Source of the DNA: a virus
DNA length: 23,788 nucleotides
Direction: 5' to 3' (one strand)
Virus record (IMG/VR): IMGVR_UViG_3300012936_000166
Coordinates: 1 to 23,788 of that record
Each line of letters begins with the position of its first letter. The first letter of the stretch is position 1. Of this stretch, positions 10,073 through 17,334 are shown one piece after another. A model generated the notes under the pieces. It was not told the origin of the DNA and did not search any database. It worked only from the letters and a program-made list of their open reading frames with translations. Position numbers and translations under genes: made by a program.

Positions 10073-10182
10073 CTTCTCTCCTCAATACGGGCATCCTGTG
10101 CCTCCAACCTGTTCAGACTTATGTCTCTATCGCTGGTTGACCACGGTTTGTACCTGCAGAACAATGGTCGCTGTAACTGCAT
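10063..10182 (-). CDS. Possible 39-residue leader ORF overlapping the fibre start
   Basis: An open frame starts at an ATG about six bases after the late promoter box and runs through the leader. It ends at a TAG ten bases into the 1271-aa gene, in another frame. It encodes MQLQRPLFCRYKPWSTSDRD, then a charged, helix-like ISLNRLEAQDARIEERRWL end. There is no ribosome binding site, so it would need leaderless translation. It could be a small protein, a translational control ORF or chance. The leader may instead act as structured RNA. Confidence 0.2.
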   Translation of the reverse strand: MQLQRPLFCRYKPWSTSDRDISLNRLEAQDARIEERRWL

Positions 10183-10187
10183 TAATA

Positions 10188-10215
10188 GTATTTATCGTTA
10201 TTGTGAAAATGTGCG
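10188..10215 (-). promoter_or_regulatory. Late promoter with upstream element for the 1271-aa fibre unit
   Basis: The minus strand carries CGCACATTTTC (10205-10215), then GATAAATAC (10188-10196). The same 11-mer lies at the same distance from a GTAAATAC box before the gp67-like gene. The predicted leader to the fibre ATG at 10072 is about 110 bases and can form nested pairings: CAACC with GGTTG enclosing AGAC-ATAA-GTCT. Confidence 0.65.
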
Positions 10216-10218
10216 TTG

Positions 10219-13200
10219 TTAGCCTAGTAAAAGGCTCCAAAGCTGGCCTTCGTTTTCCATGTATTCAGCGTCAACTCCGCCAATGTCTCCTGCGGCTGGA
10301 ATCCATGCATTTGTAGTTCCGTCATATACTTCAAGTACATTAGAATATGTATTCCATCTTATTTCGCCAGCTATGCCTAATGCACCTCTTGTAGTGTCGT
10401 CTCCAAAAGGTACAACAATGCCAGTTTCGCCAACAAATTTATGCCAACCACCAAATCCTGTTGGATTTCCTGTTCCAGATAATGCAAATGATCCTGCAAA
10501 TGATGCTTTGCCTGTTCCGTCATTTAGAAATGAATTTAAACTCAATTTGATATCACCGAATACTGCTTTACCTGTTCCATCTCTTTTAAGTTCTAAATCA
10601 CTGTTAGATACACTTGTACGTATTGTGCTATTGTCTAGGTATATGTCATCTACATCCAGTCTATGTATTGTAAGACCATTGCCGTTTATCTCGCCTACTA
10701 TTTTTGTACTGTCAGTTGTGCCAATAGCACCATTTACTGTAAGCAAAATATTATTTGCAGTTGCATCAGCTGTAATACTTGTTTGTCCGTCTGCTGAAAA
10801 AATACCTCCAAAGAATACATTATCAGTTGCATAGCCTTCAAAACTGTTGCTATCAGTGTTGAATCTTATGTTACCTGCTGTTGCTATTCTTTGAGCAGTA
10901 GTACCCTTAGGTAATTGTAAACTACCAGTGCTAGACACTGAGAAGTTTGCATCTGTGGTTAAAACTAAATCAGGTAATGTGCTATCTCCGTGCCTAGTTG
11001 TAATAGTTTCGTCTATTACTCCTATATTTTCCAAATAAACGTGTCCAGTACCTTGGCCTCTCAATTCTAAATTTGAGTTTGAATTTGTTGTTGTAATGTA
11101 GTTGTTTTCAATAAAAATATCACCAGTTGAATATGCTTCTGCTGTAACATCTTGATTTGTAAAAATATTGCTTGTTGAAGTAATAGTTCCAACTTGTAGA
11201 TTGTTTGTAATATCTACATCTTCTTGTAATTTCACCAAACCAGTACCAGTCGTTGCTACGCTGTAAGGAACACTTAATGAATATTGTTTAACTACATCGG
11301 TAGTATTGCCTACTATAAACATTTTAGTTCCGTCTGGGCTGATATGTATTCCTGACGGATTTCCTCCTGTAAGAAGAAATCCTATATGCGTAGCAGTTGA
11401 TATATCAAATGCAGTCTGACATCTAAATTCGTCTACGCCATTACCACGTGTGCCTACAATAAATAATCTGTGACCGTCAGGACTCCATTCTATACCAAAT
11501 GGTTCTATATCTATATTACCTACATACAATTCTTGATTAAATGTTGCTGTTGATATATCAAACGCAGATGACAAATTATATTCGTAAATTTTGTCATTTT
11601 GATTTCCTGTAATGTACATCTTAGTACCGTCATTATTAAAATCTAGGCCAAAATTATCATTATCTTTACCACTTGTCACTAATGTTTGTGTAAAACTTGA
11701 AGTTGATACATCGAAGCCTGTAGTAAGAGCATACTCATGAACATTGCTGTTGCCTACGCCTGTAACAAACATTTTTGTTCCGTTAGTATTAAATTTGACT
11801 GCTGTAGGATTTGGACATTGAGTAACTGCAAAACTATCTACAAACGTCACTGTAGATGTCAGATCAAATCCTGTTGAAACTGTGTATTCGTTTACATCGT
11901 CTCCTGTTGTACCAACAATAAACATTTTTGTTCCGTCATTGTTAAAAGTAATACCTCTAGGGTTGTTTTCCTGAGAATTAATATTAAATTGTGTGCCTAG
12001 AGTTGCTGTGATAGAAGCATTATGAGCTCTTATATCTAAATTTTGATTGCCTGATTGTGTTGTTATTACATTTCCAGCAAAGTCTATTTGTTCAAAGGTT
12101 GCGTTTGTTGCTCCTACAAAATTTCCTGTTGCTGTTACATTACCTGTTACTGTGTTGTTACCAGTTTGCGTTCTATCTCCAACATGTGTAACAGCACCAG
12201 TAATACCTGTATCTCTTATTGTTGTTGTTCCAACTATTGTTGTAGCATTTGTTATTTCAAGATTGTTATTAGGTAATAATATTTTGCCAGTTCCGTTAGC
12301 ACGTAGTTCAAAGTCACTATTTGATTCTGTAGTGGTAATATAATTTGTTTCAAACAACAAATCATCTGCTTGGATTGATCCTAAATGTGCTTTGCTCCAA
12401 GTTTTAGAAGCAGTACCTAAACTATATAATCCACTTACATCTGGCACTAGATTTTGACTAAAAGGAGTATTAAAATCTATTGTATCTCCTGGTTCATTAC
12501 CAAAACCTATTGCACTGCCGCCGATTGAAAAATCTCCAGTCATGCTTACATTGCCGGTTACATTTGTGTTATCTAACAAATTAATTTGTCCGGAAAAACT
12601 ATCGAAATCAATACGTCCTTGGAGTGAACTTATAGTATTGTCCTTAATTAGAAATTCACCTACTCTAATTTCTTCTCCGTCAATAATTGTTGTATTTCCG
12701 TTTGTAGTAAGTGTCAAACCGTTAAGCGCATCTACTTCTGCTTCGGTAATTGTAATTGTTGTTTCGCCAGTGTCTTGGTTAATGAAAAACTGATCGCCGA
12801 CACGATAGTTGCCTCTGTGATCAACTGTCTGATAATAAATGTTTGCATTATTTGCTTTGCTAATTTCTTGGCTCTGTATTACTTGACTTGGATCATTTTC
12901 AACATTTTTACCTAGACCAATATACGCCATATTATGTTGTATGAGATAAAATAAAACACCAGATCCGTCACCTACAGCGCCAAAGTTTCCGTATACGTTT
13001 GCACTTCCAATTGCACGTAATTCTGCACCAAACACAGTTGTACTTCCGTCTGAAGATAAATGGCCTGTGCTTCCATTTGTTGCATACAATCCTCTATTAG
13101 CAAAGTATGTAAATGAATTTAGCCATTCAACTCTCACTCCATTTGTCATTGTTAGAGCATCTACACCAGGAGTAATAAATGTAACTGAATGGAATAACAT

Positions 13201-14388
13201 GCTTGCTTCTTGACTAGTGCTTAAAACACTTGCTCCGTCAACTAAGGCACCTTTACCTGCATCGCCTTCGTCAAAGCCTCTTGGATCGCTTGCACTGACA
13301 ACACTACCTTTTGTAATCACAGTTACGTTTTTGATGTAAGGACTTCTAGTGGTCACAGTTGCGTTACTAGCAAAACTAAATCCGTGTCCTGGACTGTAAA
13401 AGTCTTTGATTGTAAGATTTTGTACAGTTGTTTCTCCGTTCATTAAGAAACAGTTGTTTGTGTTTGTAGCAGAAGTTGGTTTAATTATTGTGTTTCTAAA
13501 ATCTAATCCAGCTACTGTTACATTTGTTGGAATTTCCAAAGGAAATATTTCTTCGTATTCTCCAGGATATATGTAGATTGTGACAGGCCCTTGTACACTA
13601 GCATCTGCTCTTGCAAGTGCTTGCTTAACTGTAAGCAAAGGTGCATACATATTGTCGCCAACATTGGTGTCGTTACCTCCTTTAGCCACATAGAAAATAT
13701 TTCCTTGAGGAACATGAAAACTTGTTGTTCCTGATGTTACACCTTGCGCTATGACTGTTGCAGATTCAAGTGTATCTATATTTAGGCTATCCCATTTCTT
13801 TTGTGTAGCACCAATGTTATATGTATTTGGTTGATCCGGAATAATATCAGTTGCTATATCTGCATTTAGAATCAAATTATCTTCATCGTCATTACCAATC
13901 GTAATGTTACCGTCAGCTGTTATGTTTGCTGTTGAATGTAAATTACCAAATACTTCTAAACCATTTGCAACTTCAACTGTTCCAGTTCCATTTGGTAATA
14001 AATCTATATTACTATTTGTGTTGTAACTAGAAATAATATTATCGTCTATATTGATATTATCTGTTTGTAATGCACTTAAAACTATAGCTTCAGGCGAATT
14101 CAAATTAATTGGGCCAACAGGTGCACTTATTGTATCTCCGTTAGGACCTAAACCAAAATCTAAATCACCAGTATCTAATTGATTGTTGATGCCGAATATG
14201 ACACCTTTTGTAGTTCCAAGAACATGTATATCATCTGTGCCTGTATTACCTGCGATAGCAATTTTGCCGTTTACTACATCAAGATGAATTAACGCTGTAT
14301 CAGATACAGTGTTTTTGAAATTTAAATTTATATTATTGCGTAATAAATTTTCTTGTAATAAAGGTCCGGATATTCTACCTACAGCCAT
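10219..14388 (-). CDS. Large tail fibre/adhesin with beta-helix and five-repeat beta-propeller (1389 aa)
   Basis: The N-terminus MAVGRISGPLLQENLLRNN is shared with the 1271-aa fibre and probably attaches both to the same virion site. Next come beta modules with NGTGTVEV (about 130-150), then a pectate-lyase-like beta-helix (about 230-510) with NIFYVAKGGNDTN, VTIYIYPGEYEEIFPLEIPT, RSPYIKNVTVIT and NSFTYFANRG. VDHRGNYRVGDQFFIN follows. Copies of ITTTESNSDFELRANGTGK lie near 690. Residues about 795-1048 hold five repeats of about 50 residues (PRGITFNNDGTKMFIVG type), a likely beta-propeller absent from the paralog. The C-terminal part has LPKGTTAQRIATAGNIRFN and IVVPFGDDTTRGALGIAGEI modules. AAGGAG precedes the ATG. 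The role inferred is host recognition; the receptor is unknown. Confidence 0.9.
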   Translation of the reverse strand: MAVGRISGPLLQENLLRNNINLNFKNTVSDTALIHLDVVNGKIAIAGNTGTDDIHVLGTTKGVIFGINNQLDTGDLDFGLGPNGDTISAPVGPINLNSPEAIVLSALQTDNINIDDNIISSYNTNSNIDLLPNGTGTVEVANGLEVFGNLHSTANITADGNITIGNDDEDNLILNADIATDIIPDQPNTYNIGATQKKWDSLNIDTLESATVIAQGVTSGTTSFHVPQGNIFYVAKGGNDTNVGDNMYAPLLTVKQALARADASVQGPVTIYIYPGEYEEIFPLEIPTNVTVAGLDFRNTIIKPTSATNTNNCFLMNGETTVQNLTIKDFYSPGHGFSFASNATVTTRSPYIKNVTVITKGSVVSASDPRGFDEGDAGKGALVDGASVLSTSQEASMLFHSVTFITPGVDALTMTNGVRVEWLNSFTYFANRGLYATNGSTGHLSSDGSTTVFGAELRAIGSANVYGNFGAVGDGSGVLFYLIQHNMAYIGLGKNVENDPSQVIQSQEISKANNANIYYQTVDHRGNYRVGDQFFINQDTGETTITITEAEVDALNGLTLTTNGNTTIIDGEEIRVGEFLIKDNTISSLQGRIDFDSFSGQINLLDNTNVTGNVSMTGDFSIGGSAIGFGNEPGDTIDFNTPFSQNLVPDVSGLYSLGTASKTWSKAHLGSIQADDLLFETNYITTTESNSDFELRANGTGKILLPNNNLEITNATTIVGTTTIRDTGITGAVTHVGDRTQTGNNTVTGNVTATGNFVGATNATFEQIDFAGNVITTQSGNQNLDIRAHNASITATLGTQFNINSQENNPRGITFNNDGTKMFIVGTTGDDVNEYTVSTGFDLTSTVTFVDSFAVTQCPNPTAVKFNTNGTKMFVTGVGNSNVHEYALTTGFDVSTSSFTQTLVTSGKDNDNFGLDFNNDGTKMYITGNQNDKIYEYNLSSAFDISTATFNQELYVGNIDIEPFGIEWSPDGHRLFIVGTRGNGVDEFRCQTAFDISTATHIGFLLTGGNPSGIHISPDGTKMFIVGNTTDVVKQYSLSVPYSVATTGTGLVKLQEDVDITNNLQVGTITSTSNIFTNQDVTAEAYSTGDIFIENNYITTTNSNSNLELRGQGTGHVYLENIGVIDETITTRHGDSTLPDLVLTTDANFSVSSTGSLQLPKGTTAQRIATAGNIRFNTDSNSFEGYATDNVFFGGIFSADGQTSITADATANNILLTVNGAIGTTDSTKIVGEINGNGLTIHRLDVDDIYLDNSTIRTSVSNSDLELKRDGTGKAVFGDIKLSLNSFLNDGTGKASFAGSFALSGTGNPTGFGGWHKFVGETGIVVPFGDDTTRGALGIAGEIRWNTYSNVLEVYDGTTNAWIPAAGDIGGVDAEYMENEGQLWSLLLG
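11245..12005 (-). repeat. Five-repeat beta-propeller-like domain within the 1389-aa fibre
   Basis: Five consecutive units of about 48-51 residues share the pattern P.G(I/V).F..DGTKMF(I/V)(V/T)G......V.EY.L...FD(I/V)S(T)A. Examples are ITFNNDGTKMFIVG, VKFNTNGTKMFVTG, LDFNNDGTKMYITG, IEWSPDGHRLFIVG and IHISPDGTKMFIVG. This pattern fits a five-bladed propeller, or part of a larger one closed by flanking strands. Fold and ligand are inferred. Confidence 0.8.
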
Positions 14389-14405
14389 AACTACTCCTTG
14401 CAGTA

Positions 14406-14414
14406 GTATTTATT
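14406..14414 (-). promoter_or_regulatory. Late promoter box, AATAAATAC
   Basis: Minus-strand AATAAATAC lies in the 28-base gap before the 1389-aa fibre gene, at seven of eight matches to the late consensus. The expected start site falls just before the AAGGAG ribosome binding site, leaving a very short leader. Confidence 0.6.
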
Positions 14415-14416
14415 GG

Positions 14417-14950
14417 TTATTTGTCAAAGTTATGTAGGACAGTAATCGGCTTGCCAACATCGGGTGCTGATGTAAATTTTATATACCACCCGTCAGCATA
14501 CGGTGAATTAGGACCAGCTAAGTTGCCGCTAGTACTTTGTTCAAGAGTGTAGTTTGTTGTTGATATTTGAAAAACATTTTCTACAAATACAAGAACATTT
14601 TGTGCGGCTGCCGGAACTGGAAAATCAGCATCGCCGCTTGCTAATGGACCAAATACTGTTTCTGTAGCATCGCCATTACCTAGATTTTGTTGTGTAATGC
14701 CTGGGTCTTGATTTGGTTCTTTATATCGTAATTCTCTCCACGCACCATTTTGATACGCTTCAAATTGATCATCATCTGTATTATATCTAAAATGTCCATT
14801 TGCTGGACTACTAGGACGCTGTGCTTCTGTTCCTTTTGGAACAAGCACAACATTTGTGCTGTCTATTATAACCTGATCGTTAATGTCATACTTCACACCT
14901 TTTCCGTATATATTACGTAAGTTTGTATTTTGAGCTTTTAATAATCTCAT
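14417..14950 (-). CDS. Virion protein with fibre-shared GTxAQRP module (177 aa)
   Basis: The N-terminal half has a short helical start, then VLVPKGTEAQRPSSPANGHF and RYNTDDDQFEAYQNGAWREL. This is the same small module found near the ends of both large fibres (LPSGTTAQRPTAVAGQLRYN and similar). The C-terminal half (about residues 90-177) is beta-rich, with VLVFVENVFQISTTNYTLEQ and a PYADGWYIKFTSAP segment. That resembles the small domains of fibre-region proteins. The start at 14950 was chosen because GGAAG lies seven bases before this ATG and the upstream gene stops at 14953. A GTG six bases earlier would place the site too close. A late promoter for the next gene follows directly. Confidence 0.8.
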   Translation of the reverse strand: MRLLKAQNTNLRNIYGKGVKYDINDQVIIDSTNVVLVPKGTEAQRPSSPANGHFRYNTDDDQFEAYQNGAWRELRYKEPNQDPGITQQNLGNGDATETVFGPLASGDADFPVPAAAQNVLVFVENVFQISTTNYTLEQSTSGNLAGPNSPYADGWYIKFTSAPDVGKPITVLHNFDK

Positions 14951-14952
14951 AA

Positions 14953-15297
14953 TCACACTTCCAAATAACTTACAACGGCTGCCAAGTTTCCGTTAACGTC
15001 TCCAACAAAAGAAAGTTTATCTCCCGCATCTAAAACAATTCTTTCAGAATCAAAAGTAAATGTTTCTCCTGCAGGTAAACTTAATTGTCTCACAACACAG
15101 TTTAATGCTGTTGACAGAGCTTCGCCGCTTGGTAGTAGATGCATATCAAATAATGCTGTTTCGGCTTCTGGACTTGCACCGTTTGGGTCATATGTGTTAC
15201 AAACCATAATGTTTGTTATTGCATATCTTTTTCCTGCGGGTACTGTTATAATATCTTGTTGTGCCCCTGTGCTTAATGTTAATGTTTCTATAGCCAT
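14953..15297 (-). CDS. Small beta-sandwich virion protein (114 aa)
   Basis: The protein is predicted all-beta, with MAIETLTLSTGAQQDIITVP, GKRYAITNIMVCNTYDPNGA, ALFDMHLLPSGEALSTALN and a closing strand VSYLEV. Its outline is a strand with a YAITNI/VLGISF-type core, then LPSGxxLxxxxx, a strand containing a glycine turn, and an SY-hydrophobic-E end. The 109-aa protein at 5917-6246 has the same outline, so the two are probably distant paralogs. AAGGAAAAGAT precedes the ATG. Its stop lies two bases before the corrected start of the 177-aa gene. It may be a fibre-attachment or decoration protein; this is inferred from size, fold type and neighbours. Confidence 0.78.
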   Translation of the reverse strand: MAIETLTLSTGAQQDIITVPAGKRYAITNIMVCNTYDPNGASPEAETALFDMHLLPSGEALSTALNCVVRQLSLPAGETFTFDSERIVLDAGDKLSFVGDVNGNLAAVVSYLEV

Positions 15298-15306
15298 ATC
15301 TTTTCC

Positions 15307-16353
15307 TTAAAATAACATGCTATAAACTAGCGATCTGTTATTGCTTATTATTTCGTCATTTGTGCTACTACTATTTACAAAAAATAGTCCACTTCCCCCA
15401 AGACCCTGAGATTTAGAATAAATGATAGTTCCGTCTGCTGGTGCAGTTGGATCTGTTTGTGCATCATCTGCATGAGGAGTAGCTCTTATTAGTAGGTTAT
15501 CATTTATTTCAACATGTCCTGATGCTGGTGATTCTAAAATTAAATTGTCATTTGTGTTTAATGCTTGAATCTTGTTATTTTGGATTTGAATTTGATCAAG
15601 TTGTAGTCTATTTTGATACACATTTGCAATTACAGTTCCGTCAACTGTAACTTCAACTACGCTTTCATTTCCAGTAGTGTCAATGTCTCTTGTTCTTACT
15701 TTAGTGTCACCGTCTTCGATACCTGGTTGCAAAATATTTGATGCACTAAATGCTACATAGTCTACTAGAGCTTTTGTATTTACAAGACCATCATTTTGTA
15801 ATACAGGACCACCACCTGGGTCTGTAATAATAAAATCATTTTGTATAGCATCAAACGTGTAATTAAATAAATTTCTTTCATAGTTGCCTGTGCCTGCAAC
15901 ATTTACAACACTTGCTGGTGTTGTAATATAAAGAGTACTTTCTGCGTTTATGCTGTTCGTCGTAATTGGCATTATGTTACCATTTACATCTTGAAATCTA
16001 AATGCTCCTGTACCACTACTACCACCTGTAACAAATGCTGTTTGTTCATTAAATACCAAACGTGCCGCAGGTAAACTTCCTCTATCTATTTCTATACCAG
16101 AAATATATCCTAAAGATGCACTAACTCCTGCTCCTGCTTCGCCTTCGTTCAATGTTATAATATTATCAGCAATAGTAGTATCTGTAGATTCTACAGTAGT
16201 AGTTGTTCCTCTAACTTCTAGATTGCCGTTTATTACAGTAGTTCCTTGTATAGAACTTGCGCCTGCTGTTGTATCAAGTGTAATTGTTCCTGTAGCACCG
16301 TTTGCTACAACAATTTTATAATTTCCGTCTGTTACTTTTACTATCTTTGACAT
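15307..16353 (-). CDS. Fibre-like virion protein (348 aa)
   Basis: The protein is beta-rich and low in charged helices, like phage fibre or baseplate-associated proteins. Residues 30-70 contain TTVINGNLEVRGTTTTVEST followed by DTTIADNIITLNEGE, a segment I associate with tail fibre-like proteins of marine myoviruses. Near residue 255 is IQIQNNKIQALNTNDNLILE followed by SPASGHVEINDN. This is a divergent copy of the IxxNxI-x-SNxxLELRAxGTG module that recurs in the two large fibres downstream. The C-terminus (NRSLVYSMLF) resembles their hydrophobic ends. GGAAG precedes the ATG. It is coupled by overlap to the 122-aa gene upstream and lies 9 bases before the 114-aa gene. It is probably a short fibre or adaptor. 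Confidence 0.8.
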   Translation of the reverse strand: MSKIVKVTDGNYKIVVANGATGTITLDTTAGASSIQGTTVINGNLEVRGTTTTVESTDTTIADNIITLNEGEAGAGVSASLGYISGIEIDRGSLPAARLVFNEQTAFVTGGSSGTGAFRFQDVNGNIMPITTNSINAESTLYITTPASVVNVAGTGNYERNLFNYTFDAIQNDFIITDPGGGPVLQNDGLVNTKALVDYVAFSASNILQPGIEDGDTKVRTRDIDTTGNESVVEVTVDGTVIANVYQNRLQLDQIQIQNNKIQALNTNDNLILESPASGHVEINDNLLIRATPHADDAQTDPTAPADGTIIYSKSQGLGGSGLFFVNSSSTNDEIISNNRSLVYSMLF

Positions 16354-16721
16354 TACACTTCCTTATACTTTAATAAAACAACACTTGTTGTCGAATCGTT
16401 TTCAACAATCCAATTATAAGTAATTCCTTTGAAATCTTCTATAAGATCATAAACAATTTTTGAAACAAATGTAAAGGACATAGTATAATCAACATAGCCC
16501 TTTACACTCATTTCGTTATTGTCTAAATCTTCAGCGTCTTTAGCAACTAAAGTACAAACGCCTTTGTTTCCCACATCATCTTTCACTTCAAAAGTCGTTG
16601 GTGAAATTTGTGCTACAATTTTTCCTAACAAAGAAAATTTTGCACTTCCAATTTTCACATTCACTATTAAATCCTTAAGATTTTGTAGTATATCAAAAAA
16701 GACGTTTATTGGACGTTTCAT
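16353..16721 (-). CDS. Hypothetical structural-region protein (122 aa)
   Basis: The family is not recognised. The protein is a mixed alpha/beta sequence without signal peptide or membrane segment: an N-terminal helix (NVFFDILQNLKDLIVNVKIG), beta-type stretches around KIVAQISPTTFEVKDDVG, and a C-terminal half with aromatic strands (YVDYTMSFTFVSKIVYDLIE). It starts 10 bases after the 153-aa gene with only a weak AAGGC site. Its stop overlaps the start of the 348-aa gene (TAATG), so the two are probably translationally coupled. Operon context suggests a minor virion or assembly protein. Nothing in the sequence defines its job further. Confidence 0.75.
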   Translation of the reverse strand: MKRPINVFFDILQNLKDLIVNVKIGSAKFSLLGKIVAQISPTTFEVKDDVGNKGVCTLVAKDAEDLDNNEMSVKGYVDYTMSFTFVSKIVYDLIEDFKGITYNWIVENDSTTSVVLLKYKEV

Positions 16722-16731
16722 AGATTATGCC

Positions 16732-17193
16732 TTATGCGTCATCTGTGAAGTCTGTATCATCAGTACCAACTAATGTGTTATCATCACCAGCTTCTTCAAC
16801 TTCTGCCGCACCATCTGAAGTACTTGTGCTAAAGTTCCATGCAACAGACTTTCCGTCAAATGCATTTGAGCCAGTATTACTTGGTTTTGCTAATGTTGCT
16901 TTACGTCCTGCAATTTTGCTTACACCGTAGGTTTCGCCGTCATCCATTTTGAATGAAATTGCCATTTCACCTGCTGATAAAGACGCAGGCAATATGCCAG
17001 TTTTCAGTGTACAATCAAACGTACCAGCTGTTCCAATTTCTTCACAACGGAATTTTTTTGATCCTAGCTGTTTTACGATGTAACCTTCTTTAACTGCTGT
17101 GCCGTTATGAAAATTTACTTTGATTTCGTTGCCGGCAGCTGTAGGTCCTACACCTTCAACTCCAAACAATCTTTTATTAAGTGGTCTTCCCAT
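16732..17193 (-). CDS. Small virion-type protein, MGRPLNKRLFG family (153 aa)
   Basis: No function can be assigned firmly. The N-terminus MGRPLNKRLFGVEGVG resembles short structural proteins of marine T4-like phages. The middle has beta-strand character, with YIVKQLGSKKFRCEEIG and a segment ending GRKATLAKPSNTG. The last 25 residues are acidic (AAEVEEAGDDNTLVGTDDTD). The start at 17193 was chosen because AAGGAGAAAACAA directly precedes this ATG. A longer in-frame start at 17319 would lie inside a terminator hairpin and add a Cys/Arg-rich stretch with no ribosome binding site. It is the first gene after the late promoter at 17287 and precedes a chain of closely spaced structural genes. A virion role is likely from context. 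Confidence 0.82.
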   Translation of the reverse strand: MGRPLNKRLFGVEGVGPTAAGNEIKVNFHNGTAVKEGYIVKQLGSKKFRCEEIGTAGTFDCTLKTGILPASLSAGEMAISFKMDDGETYGVSKIAGRKATLAKPSNTGSNAFDGKSVAWNFSTSTSDGAAEVEEAGDDNTLVGTDDTDFTDDA

Positions 17194-17220
17194 TTGTTTT
17201 CTCCTTTTTAGAAGTCCGAT

Positions 17221-17269
17221 GCGGGTTCTATCCGCTACGCTGTGGGTACAGCATAAGTCCGCCTTGCGG
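17221..17269 (-). other. Structured 5' leader with three consecutive hairpins
   Basis: The leader between the late promoter and the 153-aa gene is GC-rich for this genome. On the minus strand it holds three small hairpins in a row: CCGC-AAG-GCGG (17259-17269), GCTGT-ACCC-ACAGC (17239-17252) and GCGG-CCGC (17221-17235). The plus-strand 7-mer AAGTCCG occurs at 17212 and again at 17255. The leader may stabilise the message or regulate translation; its function is unknown. Confidence 0.4.
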
Positions 17270-17286
17270 CACACTATCTGACGTAT

Positions 17287-17295
17287 GTATTTATC
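17287..17295 (-). promoter_or_regulatory. Late promoter box, GATAAATAC
   Basis: Minus-strand GATAAATAC matches the T4 late consensus at seven of eight positions. It lies just after the terminator at 17303-17334 and about 95 bases before the 153-aa gene. It is the likely promoter of the 153-122-348-114-177 aa gene group. Confidence 0.65.
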
Positions 17296-17302
17296 AAAAG
17301 AG

Positions 17303-17334
17303 AAAAAAGGCCCTACCAAGTTAATGATAGAGCC
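17303..17334 (-). terminator. Intrinsic terminator at the end of the island
   Basis: On the minus strand GGCTCTATC pairs with GGTAGGGCC (9 bp with two G-U pairs, 8-base loop) and is followed by six T. It ends whatever transcript covers 17335-17745. A late promoter box begins eight bases after the T-run. An open frame extending upstream of the 153-aa gene would begin inside this hairpin, which argues against that longer start. Confidence 0.8.

Noticed and set aside
10219-10234. Hairpin AGCC-TTTTACTA-GGCT at the end of the 1389-aa gene as a terminator.
   Set aside because: The stem has only four base pairs, is mostly coding sequence, and is not followed by a T-run.
14951-14956. GTG at 14956 as start of the 177-aa protein.
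   Set aside because: GGAAG would be only one or two bases away and the start would overlap the previous stop. ATG 14950 has ideal spacing.
17194-17319. N-terminal extension of the 153-aa protein from an ATG at 17319.
   Set aside because: That ATG lies inside a terminator hairpin and upstream of the late promoter at 17287, with no ribosome binding site. ATG 17193 has an excellent AAGGAG site.
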